Source: Dipteris shenzhenensis
Taxonomy: Eukaryota > Polypodiophyta > Polypodiopsida > Gleicheniales
Direction: 5' to 3' (one strand)
DNA length: 64,000 nucleotides
Assembly (NCBI GenBank): GCA_047967505.1
Contig: CM106538.1
The notes beneath the pieces were generated by a model. It did no database searches and was not told the DNA's origin. It worked only from the letters and a program-made list of their open reading frames with translations. Made by a program: the position numbers and the translations under genes. Below, piece by piece: positions 32,481-42,387 of this stretch. The first letter of the stretch is position 1. Every line of letters starts with the position of its first letter.

Positions 32481-33960
32481 TTACTACCATAGACTTGTCT
32501 TGTAACTCTCTTGAAGAATTCCATTTATAGCCTTACAGTTAATGAGGAATGCCCAATCTATGTTTGGCGGAGAGCATCCTTAGAAGGTGACTATGGAAAG
32601 TGTGATCTTTATGCTACACAGCAGTAGCAACCTTTTCTTTAAGCAGCCTTCTTCAGCAGGAGCAGCTGAGAGATCTCCGGAAACTTTCTTTTGCACCAGC
32701 ACAATTTTTTTGGGGAACAGATTCTGAGTCATGTTTTGGGCAGATGTGTTGAAGAAACTTTTTCTGACCAGATTTGTTGGATATATTTTTTTAGCAGTAA
32801 ACTTGAGACAGCACACTTTTAATGTAGACTTTTGGCTTATCATTGTAGACAACTTGTACCTTTTCTGAACAATTAGGGGACATCATATCTTATCGTTTGG
32901 ATCTGTAGCAAAAGCTGACCTTGTGCTTCTATATTAATAAGGGGTTGTCTAGGATCATTTGACATGAGGCAAAACAACACAATTTGAACCTTCTATTCTT
33001 TGTTTCAAAATACCTTCCTACAAAGGAGACTACCACATCCAATTTAAAATCCAGGACCAGGACTCCTAGGCACACATAAAGAAGCCATATATATAGCACT
33101 ATTAGGGATCGATAGAACCAAACTCTATGTCCATGAAATGTGTGTTGGAAAGGGCACCTCCCCATTTGTAAGCCTCCATATGAGGAGAGCATGGGGGGGG
33201 TGGACCAACTTCACAAGGTGAAATTTGCATATCTGCTAATACGGCAAAAGCATATACCTAGCTAAGTCCAAGAACATGCCCAAACTCATCCTCTTAAAAC
33301 ACAACATAGTGCAGTTATCTCACGATAGTCACTCATAAGGTTGAAAACCGTAAACTCCACCACACGTAGAGAAGTTAGCATGATGATTCCTTGCACCATG
33401 TATGATATCTGGAGAAATCCGCGAAGATAATAGTTCAAATGTCGTCAGGCAGTTGTTATCTAGAGATGCCAAAGTGCTCTCTTTTTTTGTCTCAGAAGAC
33501 ATGACTCTTGGGTCATTACAGATCTCTTTGAAACATGTTTATCTCGACTGCCAAGTGTGATATGAATCTAGATCAATGATGGGAGTGACACATTATGGAT
33601 TGAATGTGTGCCCTAGCACGAGCTGATCTGATCTAGGGGATGGAGTTTTGTGAATCTTATGCTATCGCCCATTTGGAATTCCGATTCCTTGAACACAAGT
33701 TGCAAGCAGAGAGAGCTAAAGCACATATTTTGTCGCATGCACCCCTACACGAGGTGCAAGGTGACACCTGGCTACATTGACAAGTGCTAGTAGATCCCTA
33801 AAATAGGTGATTCTGTCATATGTCGTGACTCCTTTGTGAGCCCTACTCCAGAGACAAGCATGGGCTACGTAGATCAGTCTCTCAAGCCTTAGTTCAGTCC
33901 GTGTTCATTGGTACTCACTGGAGAATTCAGTAGGAGTAGTGTTTGCGTCTTAGGGTTTAG
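32481..33960. other. spacer / decayed element
   Basis: No supported gene. A 57-bp segment at 33139-33195 (CACCTCCCCATTTGTAAGCC) returns at 34055-34110, so this area shares sequence with the GC-richer block to the right. Short readings at 33640-33770 look protein-derived but I cannot assign them. Confidence 0.45.
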
Positions 33961-35160
33961 TTAGGTCTAGGTCATAGCCTAGGGTAGGAGCCCAAAAGGG
34001 CCCCCAAAGGCTGGCCTATGGAGCTGGAGAAGCCATAGTAGCAGCCCCAGAGTTGGAAAAGTCACCTCCCCATTTGTAAGCCCCCATATGAGAAGAGCAT
34101 GGGGGAGGTGGACCTGGGTCGTGAGAGAAGGCCACATGAGCAGCACAATGGCTGCCATGTGGGCAGAGATCAGAGAAAGAAAGAAGAACCTAGAGAAGCC
34201 ATGTTGGCTGCAACAAATGAAGCTCATGGACAGAAAGTTGGCTACGGAGGTTCAGCCTGGATCTGGCCTGTCAGAGGCATGTTGGAGCAGCACCAAAGGG
34301 CGAGGTACCCCGGGGTATAGGCGCCTTGGAGGTGAGCTGTTTGGCGGGTCTGTGGGCAGGTGTACAACCTGCAGCAGGGCCATAAAGATGGTGCAACAGG
34401 GCGGGGCAGACCAGATCTGCTGGTCGGCCACATGGAGTAGCTGGTTGGGCTGGTTGGAGCCAGCCAACCAGGCCAGTCATAGGGCTGACCTAGGGGCTGG
34501 GCCCCTGCCTTGAGGTGTAGGCCAAAGGCCCTAGAAAAGAGAGCCCCACAGGGGCATTTATAGGCAGACCAGGTCAGGGCCTGGTCGGCCTGTTTGGGTC
34601 GGCCATAGGCAGCCTGACTGGTCGGTTATTGCAGCAGGCCCTGGGCCTATAAAAGGGGGCCATTCAGCCCTCATTCATTATCACTTGGAGCAGCATTTCA
34701 GGCAGCAGCAGGAGCAGCAGAACAGCCACCTGTGGGCCTCTATACAGGAGAAGACAAGTGGGCTGTAGAGCTGCAGACCTAGGTCAGGTATCGCCCACCT
34801 AGGCTGGCTTCCGGACAGCAAGGTGGAAGGGATTGGGACGAAGAGTCTACATATGCTCGAGGTGGAGCACGCCGCTTAGTGTTATAGAGATATCTGGCAA
34901 ATAGAAGAAGTACTTTGTGGTAAGATCAAAGGACCACGCTCTAGTGGGACTTTGGATCTCTCTCTTTTGTATTGTGTCCATAGCTTTGGATGGAAATATA
35001 TTCTTTTGGTGGTTTCTATATCTGGCTGGATCATCGCCTATTTACTAGTCTGCACATCTATGTGATGCACATAAGTTAAAGAAGTTTGTGATTCCACACC
35101 CCACACACACTGTGTGAGCTCCTGGGCTATTCTATCAGTCTTCCACTATGCATACCCTCT
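33961..35160 (+). other. GC-richer block with TATA-like box; possible LTR/promoter
   Basis: Base composition rises sharply against the AT-rich surroundings. CTATAAAAGGGGGCC lies at 34648-34662 with about 100 bp of CAG/GCA-rich sequence after it, resembling a U3-R junction of a gypsy LTR or a gene promoter. No coding frame carries a recognised domain. The next block (35220-35300) has a similar TATTTATAGGCTGCCTTGAC phrase, so two related promoter-like units may be adjacent. Confidence 0.4.
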
Positions 35161-36012
35161 ATTGGTCGATTTCTAACACTAGAGGGGTCCCAAAAGGGCA
35201 GCTCCAAGGAAGGGAAATGGGCAAGGGAAGGTGCCTATTTATAGGCTGCCTTGACCCCTCCAGGTCGGCCCATTAGGGCTAATCTTGAAGGCCCAACCAG
35301 CCATGATAAAAAGGGACCCTTGCCCCTCATTTCAGGCACTCAGTCCCCTCCAGCGTTTAGCCATTTCTCCAGCCCTGGTGTAGCCTTCACCCCTTCCAAG
35401 CTCTCACAGTACAGCAGCAATCCTCATCAGTACAAGTTGTGATCCAAGGAAGGTGTCCACGCAGTGCCATAGTCCAGCCTCGGAGCAGAGGTTCGGTGTT
35501 CAGTTTCAGCAACTTTTCTCTTTCAGTTTTATAGCTCTTTCTCTGTGTAACTGTGTTGAGATTCCAACCACAAGACTGATGTGGCTCTAAATGCAACTAA
35601 AGTCCATGCTTTTGTTGTTCGTAGTAATTTTATTTCTCGTTTCTTCACTAGTTGTCAATTGTATGTGTGTGTTATTCCCATAGGCTCCACCCCTTCCCAC
35701 GGTGGTCTAACAGTCCCAGGATACTAGTTCTATCGTTAAACCCAAGGTCTGAGTGTATCATTTCCTTTTTGCTTGAATCAACGGTAGTTATAGAGCTCTA
35801 AGTAACCTAGTACCAAGACGGGGGCACCAGATAAGAATCCACTAGAGAAAACTTCAGGACAGCTTCAATGAGCCAGGTGATGCGATTACTACAAGCTTAG
35901 AGTTGCTTCTCAACCTCAACATAATTTTCAGGGCTTTTTGCAGCTTTTCCACTTCATCTTTGTTCATTTCCATGAAAGAAACAACAAAAGAGAAGCCAAA
36001 TATAAGTAGGTT
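35161..36012. other. spacer left of gypsy C
   Basis: Contains a second GC-richer stretch (35180-35470). On -, a short reading, MEMNKDEVEKLQKALKIM (about 35920-35973), could be part of an exon of unknown kind. Not enough to call a gene. Confidence 0.4.
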
Positions 36013-36413
36013 TGTAAGAAATCCTAGATTTACTATATTTAGAAATGTGCTAAGGAACAAAAAGGAGACTGAAATATTAGAGAACAAGGAATATTTGTAT
36101 TGCTTGAGTGTTTGTCGTGTGTCATCCATACAGTTGGGCCTCTCTTATATAGAGAGTGAAGAGTCACACATGAAAAGGTGTGTACTCCAAAGTGTATGTG
36201 CATGAAGAGGTGTGTACCCCTTGTGAAGGGTGTGACCCTTGATGAGAGGGTACATTACAATGGTAGTGTCTCTTCAATAGAATGTCTCTTGTGAAGGGTT
36301 GTGCCTCATAGGAAGTGTCCCGTCGAAAGGGCATACGCTTCCACAAGTGTCCATTCATCAAACCATCCATAAGTCTAAGGTACAGAGAAAGGAATACGTC
36401 ACAGATCGTGACA
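36013..36413 (-). repeat. 3' LTR of gypsy C
   Basis: On + it runs from TGTAAGAAATCCTAG to GATCGTGACA (401 bp). Its first ~234 bp match 40351-40585 closely. The right half contains repeated variants of GTGTGACCCTTG / GTGTACCCCTTG. Confidence 0.92.
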
Positions 36414-36426
36414 TCCCCTCCCCCTC
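36414..36426 (-). other. polypurine tract of gypsy C
   Basis: TCCCCTCCCCCTC on + (purine-rich on -) directly abuts the 3' LTR, the expected plus-strand primer position. Confidence 0.9.
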
Positions 36427-36469
36427 AAAATAAGACCCTGGTGGAGATAATGAACTGGTGTAGAAAATA

Positions 36470-36830
36470 TCACGGTAAATTCTAAAAATACTGCTATAAA
36501 ATGTCAGGGTACTGGTGTAAGTCTTCATCAGATTGCCAAGTAGCGTCGGAGTCGTCCAGATCTCGCCAAAGTTCCGTGATAAGTCGATGTCGAGTCTCTC
36601 GTTGTCAATGGTCCAGAATACGCTCAGGAATACTTTCCCACCTTTCAATTGGAACTAGAAGAGGCTGAAGAAGTCCTGCTGGAAGTCGTTGGCTTGCTTT
36701 CATTTGTTGACAAGATAAGCAAGATGTAACCATTTTGATGACATCACTTTTCATCTGAGGCTGTAAGTCTTGTTGATCCCAGGATGGGCAACATAAGGAA
36801 GTACATGATGCTCTTTTAACAAAAGACGTC
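36470..36830 (-). pseudogene. gypsy C integrase ends fused across a core deletion
   Basis: On -, the zinc-binding N-terminal part (AHPGINKTY, near 36770-36800) is followed at once by VPIERWESIPERILDH and then WRDLDDSDATWQSDEDLHQY. The latter looks like the chromodomain-type C-terminus of chromoviruses, which targets integration to particular chromatin. The whole DDE catalytic core between them is absent. Stops are present. The join reads as a single internal deletion, perhaps by template jumping within the PxxRW / PERI phrases, though that mechanism is inference. Confidence 0.8.
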
Positions 36831-37143
36831 GAACATCCTTGTCATGTGGTACACAGATGTGATCTTGATAATATAGAAGGTCATCCGTATAAGAATAGGA
36901 TGAGAAAATCTTCTATTCGGAAGTCGAAGGCTGATCTTTCGAAAGAACTTGTACTACTGTGCCGAAGTCTTTATCATTGAGATACTTCCCTTTAAATTAA
37001 TTCAGTATATCCACAGATAATGTAGAGATTACCATAGCTGATGCTAGAGTTAACCTGCTGAGAGCATCTGCAACTACATTGCGTAGTCCTAGAATGTACT
37101 CAATGGTCATGTGAAAGTTGGCCAAAAACTCAACCCAGCGTGC

Positions 37144-37578
37144 TTATCGAGTATTCATGACTGGCTGAGTAAAGAAATACTTTAGAGAGTGATGGTCTCT
37201 CTTGACCACCGAGTCGGCTCCTATGAGATAATGTCTCCAAGAGCGATAAGCATGTACAATGGCAAGAAACTCCTCATCATAAACCGGGTATCGGGTTTGG
37301 ATATCGGAATGTTTATGGCTATCAAAAGCAATAACTCTGCCTTCTTGCATCAAGACTGCTCCTGTAGCGATATTGGAAGCGTCGGTCATGACCTCAAATG
37401 GAAGGTTTGGGTCAGCAATAGCCATAACTGGTGTGGCAGTGAGTGCTTGCTTGAGTTGTTGGAAACGATACCCTGTTTCGGGAAGCCACTGAAAAACTGT
37501 TGTGCTTTTCAATAATTCGGACACAGGAGCTGCAATCTCGGAAAAATAATAGACCTTTGTATGGTAGAAGTTTGCCAA
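37144..37578 (-). pseudogene. gypsy C RT thumb and RNase H
   Basis: On -: ANFYHTKVYYFSEIAAPVSE, QLKQALTATPVMAIADP, then the RNase H start FEVMTDASNIATGAVLMQEG (first catalytic Asp), YPVYDEEFLAIV (Glu) and WRHYLIGADSVVKRDHHSLK. Order and spacing are those of Ty3/gypsy pol. The frame is open for ~144 codons, but the upstream pol is separated from it by a duplicated, decayed copy of the thumb. Confidence 0.93.
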
Positions 37579-37944
37579 TCCAAGAAAAGAGCGGACATCA
37601 TGAACATTCTTAGGAGTAGGCCAGTTTCAGATTACCTCGACCTTCTTGTTATCCACAGAGATGCCTTGAGTTGAAATTGGGTCAGCAATAGCCATTACTG
37701 GTGTGGTAGTGAGTGCTTGCTTGAGTTGTTGGAAACTATACTCTGTTTCGAGAAGCCACTAAAAAATTGCTATGCTTTTCAATAATTCAAACATAGGAGC
37801 TGCGATCTCGAAAAACTGATAGACCTTTGTATGGTAGAAGTTTGCCAAATCCGAGAAAAGAGCGGACATCATGAGCATTCTTAGGAGTAGTGCCAGTTTC
37901 GGATTACCTCAACCTTCTTGGTATCCACAGAGATGCCTTGAGTT
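37405..37944 (-). repeat. 270-bp tandem duplication in gypsy C pol
   Basis: GGGTCAGCAATAGCCATWAC and everything up to GAGATGCCTTGAGTTGAAAT occur twice, exactly 270 bp apart (37411 and 37681). The unit covers the end of RT and the thumb (ISTQGISVD.KKVEVI to PVMAIADP). The copy nearer RT has gained stops; the other is better kept. 270 is a multiple of three, so the duplication itself kept the frame. Confidence 0.93.
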
Positions 37945-38198
37945 GAAATAACGTGTCCCAAATATTCGAGTTGGGTCTTGAAGAACTCACTCTTCTCAAC
38001 GTTGATGTAGAGAGAATTTGTGCGGAGAACTTCAAAAACTTGGTGAAGATGTTGTTTGTGCTCATGTAGGGATCTGCTGAAAACGAGGATGTCATCGAGG
38101 TAAACGATGATGAACTTATCAAGGAAAGGCCTGAAAATGTCGTTCATTAGTGTCATGAATGTGGCCGGGGCATTGTTTAACCCAAAAGGCATGACCAA
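37881..38198 (-). pseudogene. gypsy C reverse transcriptase palm
   Basis: On -: VMPFGLNNAPATFMTLMNDI, then FIIVYLDDILVFSRSLHEHK with the catalytic YLDD, LRTNSLYINVEKSEFF and YLGHVISTQGISVD. These are the central RVT_1 blocks, open for about 106 codons. A frameshift or stops separate it from the N-terminal RT part at 38332-38622. Confidence 0.95.
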
Positions 38199-38331
38199 AC
38201 ATTCATAGTGTCCATACTTTGTTCAAAAATCTGTCTTATACTCATCGCCTTCTCGTATGTGAATTTGATGATAACCTAAACGAAGATCAATCTTTGAGAA
38301 TTGTGATGCATGTAGAAGTTGATTGAAGAGG

Positions 38332-38622
38332 TCATTGATGCGAGGCAATGGATACTTTTTTTATAGTGAGCTTGTTAAGGACTTGGTAGTCAATGCAGAG
38401 GCGCATTGACTTATTCTTTTTTTCCACAAGTAGTACAGGAGATCTGAAAGAGTTGCGATTGGGCCGAATGTGACCTTTGTTGAGTAGTTCGGTCACCTGT
38501 CTTTGGATTTCTTCATTTTGAGTGTAAAAAATCCGATAAGGAGGTTTCGACGATGGATTATTGCCGGGAATAAGCTCGATTGGGTGATCCACTGGTCGTC
38601 GAGGTGGTAACGGCTTTGGCAA
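38332..38622 (-). pseudogene. gypsy C reverse transcriptase N-terminus
   Basis: On -: MPKPLPPRRPVDHPIELIPG, PPYRIFYTQNEEIQRQVTEL, GHIRPNRNSFRSPVLLVEKK and [17 protein letters not shown]. This is the classic Ty3/gypsy RT opening (fingers), just upstream of the YLDD block. Confidence 0.95.
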
Positions 38623-38841
38623 TTCCTATGCAAAAATATCCAGGTAGGGTTGGAAAAAAGGTTGGTTGAGGTACTCAGGAGGATCCTTTGTTGGTGTCTC
38701 CTCTATTGCCGTAACCAACAGAAGTGAAGTCTTTACTTGACGTTTACGAACCCACTTCTTTACTTGTAGGGCAGAGGCAACTGGGGTTGAAGAAGAGTCC
38801 CTAGAACCAGTTAGCTCAATAAGTTTTCCCTGATGGACAAA

Positions 38842-39117
38842 CTAGATAGTATGGCTGCGAAAATTGATTGATGGATCATAGTCGTAGAGCCACTGTTGTT
38901 CGAGTATGATATCGTACTGAGAAAGAGGCATGATGTCGAAGTTCAACTTGTCCGTATAATGTTGTATGCGAAAAGATAGGTTTTTGATCCTGGTGTTGCA
39001 CAAGAAGGTAGTTCCATTTGCGAGTTCAATCTGATAGTCCATGGGACTAGGACTGGTGGTCAATCGAAGTTTTTCGATTATAGAACTAGATAGGAAGTTA
39101 TGAGAGCAGCCACTGTC
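38842..39117 (-). pseudogene. gypsy C aspartic protease
   Basis: On -: VTILIDSGCSHNFLS near 39080-39120 carries the D-S-G active site. It is followed by IELANGTTFLCNTRI, LSFRIQHYTDKLNFDIMPL and YDIILEQQWLYDYDPSINF, the usual end of gypsy retropepsins (YDxILGxxWL). A stop lies near the start, so it is not open throughout. It lies in the expected place, upstream of RT. Confidence 0.85.
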
Positions 39118-39226
39118 AATAAGGATAGTGACTGTTGTTCCACAAATTGATCCTTAGACACAAAGTACTTGAGTGGCCAGGGAAGGTTCGGGGTTGCTGG
39201 CAAGGCTCATGTGGATGGTATTTGCT

Positions 39227-39293
39227 TGTGGAAGAAACTGTGTGCCACTTATGAAAAGGAAACTGCCTCTAATAAAGTTTACCTCATGAAGAG
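39227..39293 (+). repeat. 67-bp copia B gag fragment inside gypsy C
   Basis: The 67 bases are identical to 50425-50491 in the gag of copia B, encoding WKKLCATYEKETASNKVYLM on +. Here they lie antisense to the gypsy element, upstream of its protease. The bases on either side are unrelated to copia B. Confidence 0.97.
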
Positions 39294-39299
39294 CGTACC

Positions 39300-40337
39300 A
39301 GGCGAGACTTTCGAAGCAGATGGGGGGCCCCGTTGGCAGAGGCATTTTGCAAATTGCATGAGATCTGGCGCACTTTTCCTGCACGGAAGTTCGTAGCATG
39401 GAGAAGATGGTCTGCGTGGAAACCTGTGGGGTACTAGAAACAGGACTGGTGGGCCTGGCTAGACAGAAAGAGAGGGCAGTCAAGAGTTGCTATTGACAAG
39501 CTATGCGTAGCAGGGGCCAGGCTGATTTGATTCACTGGTAGAGGCTGCTTGCATCTGGCGCTGTTTGAGGGAAGTGCGTTGCTTGCTTCTAGGGCTGATT
39601 TGTGGGCAGCAAGGCTGATGATCTGGGCCAGGAAAGACTGGTCGGAAACCAGGGCAGCCAATCGACTGATGGAGAGCGACGTATGGCGTGGAAATAGAGG
39701 CGAACCTACGTGACGAATTTTCGTACAGGCGTTAAACAGGAATTGTCATTTGTTTTTGGCTGCCTAGGTTGGGTGGTTGCCAAAGATTAAAACGTGGGTT
39801 GCCTTGTACCTAGGGCATTCTAGGGTTAGGCCTCGGGTGTAGGGCTGGTTGCCCTTTTTAGGCCCTCTAGGTACCCTTTTGTAGGTTGGTGCTTGGTGTG
39901 TCTATTCTAAGGGGTGTGACCCTTGGAATAGGTGTACCATTTCATGAAGGGCTGTAACCCTATTTTAAAGAGGGGTGTCCCTACACGAAAAGACGTGTCC
40001 TTTTTTCCACGATGAGGTGTGTCCCTTGGGTGAGGAGTCAGAAACTCTTCATCAAAAGGTGCGTCCGATGGTGAAAAAGGTGCATCCCTTGGTTTTCGGA
40101 CAGCCCAAGCACATCAAAAGACACGATTTTTGTTGTGTCCATTCACATCAACTCATGATGTGAGGGAGATGGAGAGGCCACTGCTAACTTTAGGTGGGGT
40201 TGGCGCTAAAAATTTTTACGCTCATTCTCTCCATCTCTTCCATGCACAACGTGCGTGGATGTCCTTCTAGCAGAAAGAGATGTATTAGATAGGTGCTAGA
40301 AGGTGGGGGGCATTTCCTACAGGCAAGAGCAAAATTT
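39300..40337 (-). other. gypsy C leader / gag position, no clear gag
   Basis: On -, one open stretch (about 39661-39434) reads MAALVSDQSFLAQIISLAAH and further Ala/Ser/Leu-rich sequence. It has no recognisable gag core or zinc knuckle. Between 39890 and 40145, variants of GTGTGACCCTTGG and GTGTCCCTTGGGTGA recur, the same vocabulary as in the LTR. Gag has probably been lost or replaced. Confidence 0.5.
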
Positions 40338-40349
40338 GCTTTGATACCA
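40338..40349 (-). other. primer binding site of gypsy C
   Basis: GCTTTGATACCA on + (TGGTATCAAAGC on -), one base from the LTR end. Initiator-Met type with the same G-to-A change as the site at 18112. Confidence 0.85.
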
Positions 40350-40350
40350 C

Positions 40351-40585
40351 TATAAGAAATCCTAGATTTACTATATTTAAAAATGTGCTAAGGAACAGAA
40401 AGGAGCCTGAAATAGCAGAGAACAAGGAATATTTGTATTGCTTGAGTGTCTATCGTGTGTCATCCATACAGTTGGGCCTCTCTTATATAGAGAGTGAACA
40501 GTCACACATGAAAAGGTGTATACTCCAAAGTGTCTGTGCATGAAGAGGTGTGTACCCCTTGTGAAGGGTGTGACCCTTGATGAGA
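40351..40585 (-). repeat. 5' LTR of gypsy C, truncated
   Basis: TATAAGAAATCCTAG at 40351 aligns with TGTAAGAAATCC at 36013. Similarity continues to CCCTTGATGAGA at 40585, where a (GAAA)n run begins. The remaining ~165 bp of the LTR are missing, so the element was cut or displaced here. Confidence 0.9.
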
Positions 40586-41010
40586 AAGAAAGAAAGAAAG
40601 AAAGAAATTTTATTAGAGTCTTCGGAAGACCGATGGGTCCATGAGACTGAAAGAAAACTTGATACAAATCAGGTAAGGGTGGAGCTACTGAAACGATCAT
40701 CATCACCCGTGTTGAATCCTAAGTCTGATCATACATAATCAAATACATCTAGATGTAACAATGAAAACAAAAAGACTGGAGCGGAGCGAAATCCTCCGTA
40801 TGTCATATCACCCTGGCTAGTGCATAGCCGGTGATGGGACGCTGGTGCCCGTCAAGGGGTGCCGTGCATCTTGGTCTCCTAGACGAGGCTTGATGCAAGA
40901 CCAGAGCCATCGTGACTCCTGTGGGACGTATCTCGGGTCTAAATAATGACGGGAGATCCCCCAAAGTGATCTGTGTATCCCCTCGATGTCTCGTGTGTCA
41001 TGCTATGATC
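40583..41010 (-). mobile_element. probable LINE 3' end on -
   Basis: Read on -, GACTCTAATAAAATTTC is followed by (TTTC)n, a tail typical of plant LINEs, joined to the broken gypsy LTR. The ~400 bp before it have GC-richer, coding-like composition but no identifiable domain. The copy would be 5'-truncated. Its other boundary is not clear; the next element's LTR seems to begin about 41011. Confidence 0.5.
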
Positions 41011-42387
41011 GTTGAATCGGGATCTCTATCACGTCTATGTGCAAGTGAAGGATCAAGGAGGATCAAAGCACCATGAAAGAGACATAGGGTAGCAAACACT
41101 CAATCTATAGCAATCTATATGATCAACAATACATGATAGGCTTCTTATATAGAGAGAGCCTTTAGAATAGTCAAACCATGTGGGATCCTCTCATCCACAT
41201 CTCGCCTTGTGGATATCCTCAATCCACATCTCCACATCATGTAGTCCACATCCTAGGGTGGCTACTTTAATTCTTTCCTATACCATACCTTAGCCCTTTA
41301 ATCTATGTGCTCATGGCACCATATCTCAACACCTCCCCTTGGTGCCATGATCCTTTGGCTACTGCAAGGTGGTCAGATGTGAGTTACATTCCATCACCTC
41401 CCCTTAGTGCTTGCATGCTACTTAAGGTGGTAAAGTGTGGCTTACATGTCAATACCTCCCCTGGGTGCTTTCATAGCTACTCTCAGGTGGTCAGGTTTGA
41501 TTACAAAACATAGGCAAGGTTGGCAAGGTTTTTGCTTTTCAATACATTCCATTGATGTCACCTTTTGGCTCATGGCTTGATGACGACTCCACGTAGTTGA
41601 CTTGTTGGTTCTTCAATCTGCAATCTTCTTCCTTGTGTCCGAGCTTCTTGCAATGGTGACACTTTGGTTTGTTCTTCAATCTGCAGTCACTTTGATAGTG
41701 ACCCATCCTTCCGCAATGGTAGCATTTCACTGATGTTTTACTGAATAGTGCTTGTTCTTCATTATAGCTGTTGTATGTTGATGTCGATGTTGATGTCGAT
41801 GTCGATGCCTTTAACTCTCTTTCTTTTTCGAGAAGAGAGGATACACATTCTTCAAACTTTGGATCTGGCAAATTCTTCAAAGTGGTTGTCAATGCACTAT
41901 ACTCTGCAGGCATGCTTTTAAGGAGAATTGCAAGTGCATCTTTCTCTCCTACTTTTGCATTTATGCCCTCTAGTTGAGTCATAATGCTTTTGATTTTGTT
42001 GACAAATTGTGCCATGGATTCATTGAAGCCCATGTGCATACCATAGAATTCAATTTTAAGATGGATTTCTTGGTTTTTGGCTTTTGCACCAAACACTGTG
42101 TTCAACTCATCCCATGCATCCTTGGCATGATCCTTAGAGTCTATATGATGAATTATGTTTGGACCCAAGTGCAATCCAATGAGTGATAGTGCTGCTTCAT
42201 CTTGTTCCTTCCAAGCATTATTTTGTGCAGTGGGTATATCTTCTTTTACAATCTTCCAAAGCTTTTGGTGCATCAGAAGATATCTCATTTGTGTAGACCA
42301 TGTGTGAAATCCTTCCCCGGTGAACTTCTCAACAGTTGGGGTGCGGATTGCCATTGCAAAGGTCTTACCAGTTGATGATACTTTCAA
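41011..42387 (-). mobile_element. gag-only Ty1/copia remnant on -
   Basis: Read on -: a complete gag (42354-41539), a run of AAGGGGAGGTG / CCAAGGGGAGGTG-like purine repeats, the last of which abuts TGTTGAGATATGG at 41331, the start of a probable 3' LTR (to about 41011). No protease, integrase or RT lies between gag and the polypurine tract, so the element was gag-only at its 3' side (a TR-GAG-like layout). No 5' LTR or primer site was seen to the right before the LINE begins. Confidence 0.7.
41539..42354 (-). CDS. copia gag with two zinc knuckles, intact frame
   Basis: The 271-residue frame starts at MAIRTPTVEKFTGEGFHTWS; an upstream in-frame start at 42387 is possible but does not fit the family. 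The UBN2-type gag domain covers roughly residues 10-180: AWDELNTVFGAKAKNQEIHL, IKSIMTQLEGINAKVGEKDA, LLKSMPAEYSAL. A Ser/Thr (ST)5 linker follows, then two CCHC knuckles, CYHCGRMGHYQSDC and CHHCKKLGHKEEDC. It ends within the next 20 residues without entering protease. Gag would form particles and bind RNA. This is the only undamaged retroelement frame in the window. Confidence 0.9.
   Translation of the reverse strand: MAIRTPTVEKFTGEGFHTWSTQMRYLLMHQKLWKIVKEDIPTAQNNAWKEQDEAALSLIGLHLGPNIIHHIDSKDHAKDAWDELNTVFGAKAKNQEIHLKIEFYGMHMGFNESMAQFVNKIKSIMTQLEGINAKVGEKDALAILLKSMPAEYSALTTTLKNLPDPKFEECVSSLLEKERELKASTSTSTSTSTYNSYNEEQALFSKTSVKCYHCGRMGHYQSDCRLKNKPKCHHCKKLGHKEEDCRLKNQQVNYVESSSSHEPKGDINGMY

Larger units (their letters stand above)
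36013..40585 (-). mobile_element. Ty3/gypsy chromovirus C on -, internally deleted
   Basis: Read on -: 5' LTR (right, 40351-40585, broken), primer site, long leader, protease, RT, RNase H, zinc-binding integrase N-terminus, chromodomain-like C-terminus, polypurine tract and 3' LTR (left, 36013-36413). RT before integrase and the YLDD box make it Ty3/gypsy. The integrase catalytic core is missing, no convincing gag is seen, a 270-bp segment of pol is duplicated and a 67-bp copia gag piece sits upstream of protease. It cannot be autonomous. Confidence 0.93.

Noticed and set aside
34088-34513. 141-codon Trp/Gly/Arg-rich frame and its antisense partner
   Set aside because: GC-rich region with overlapping open frames on both strands and no recognisable domain.
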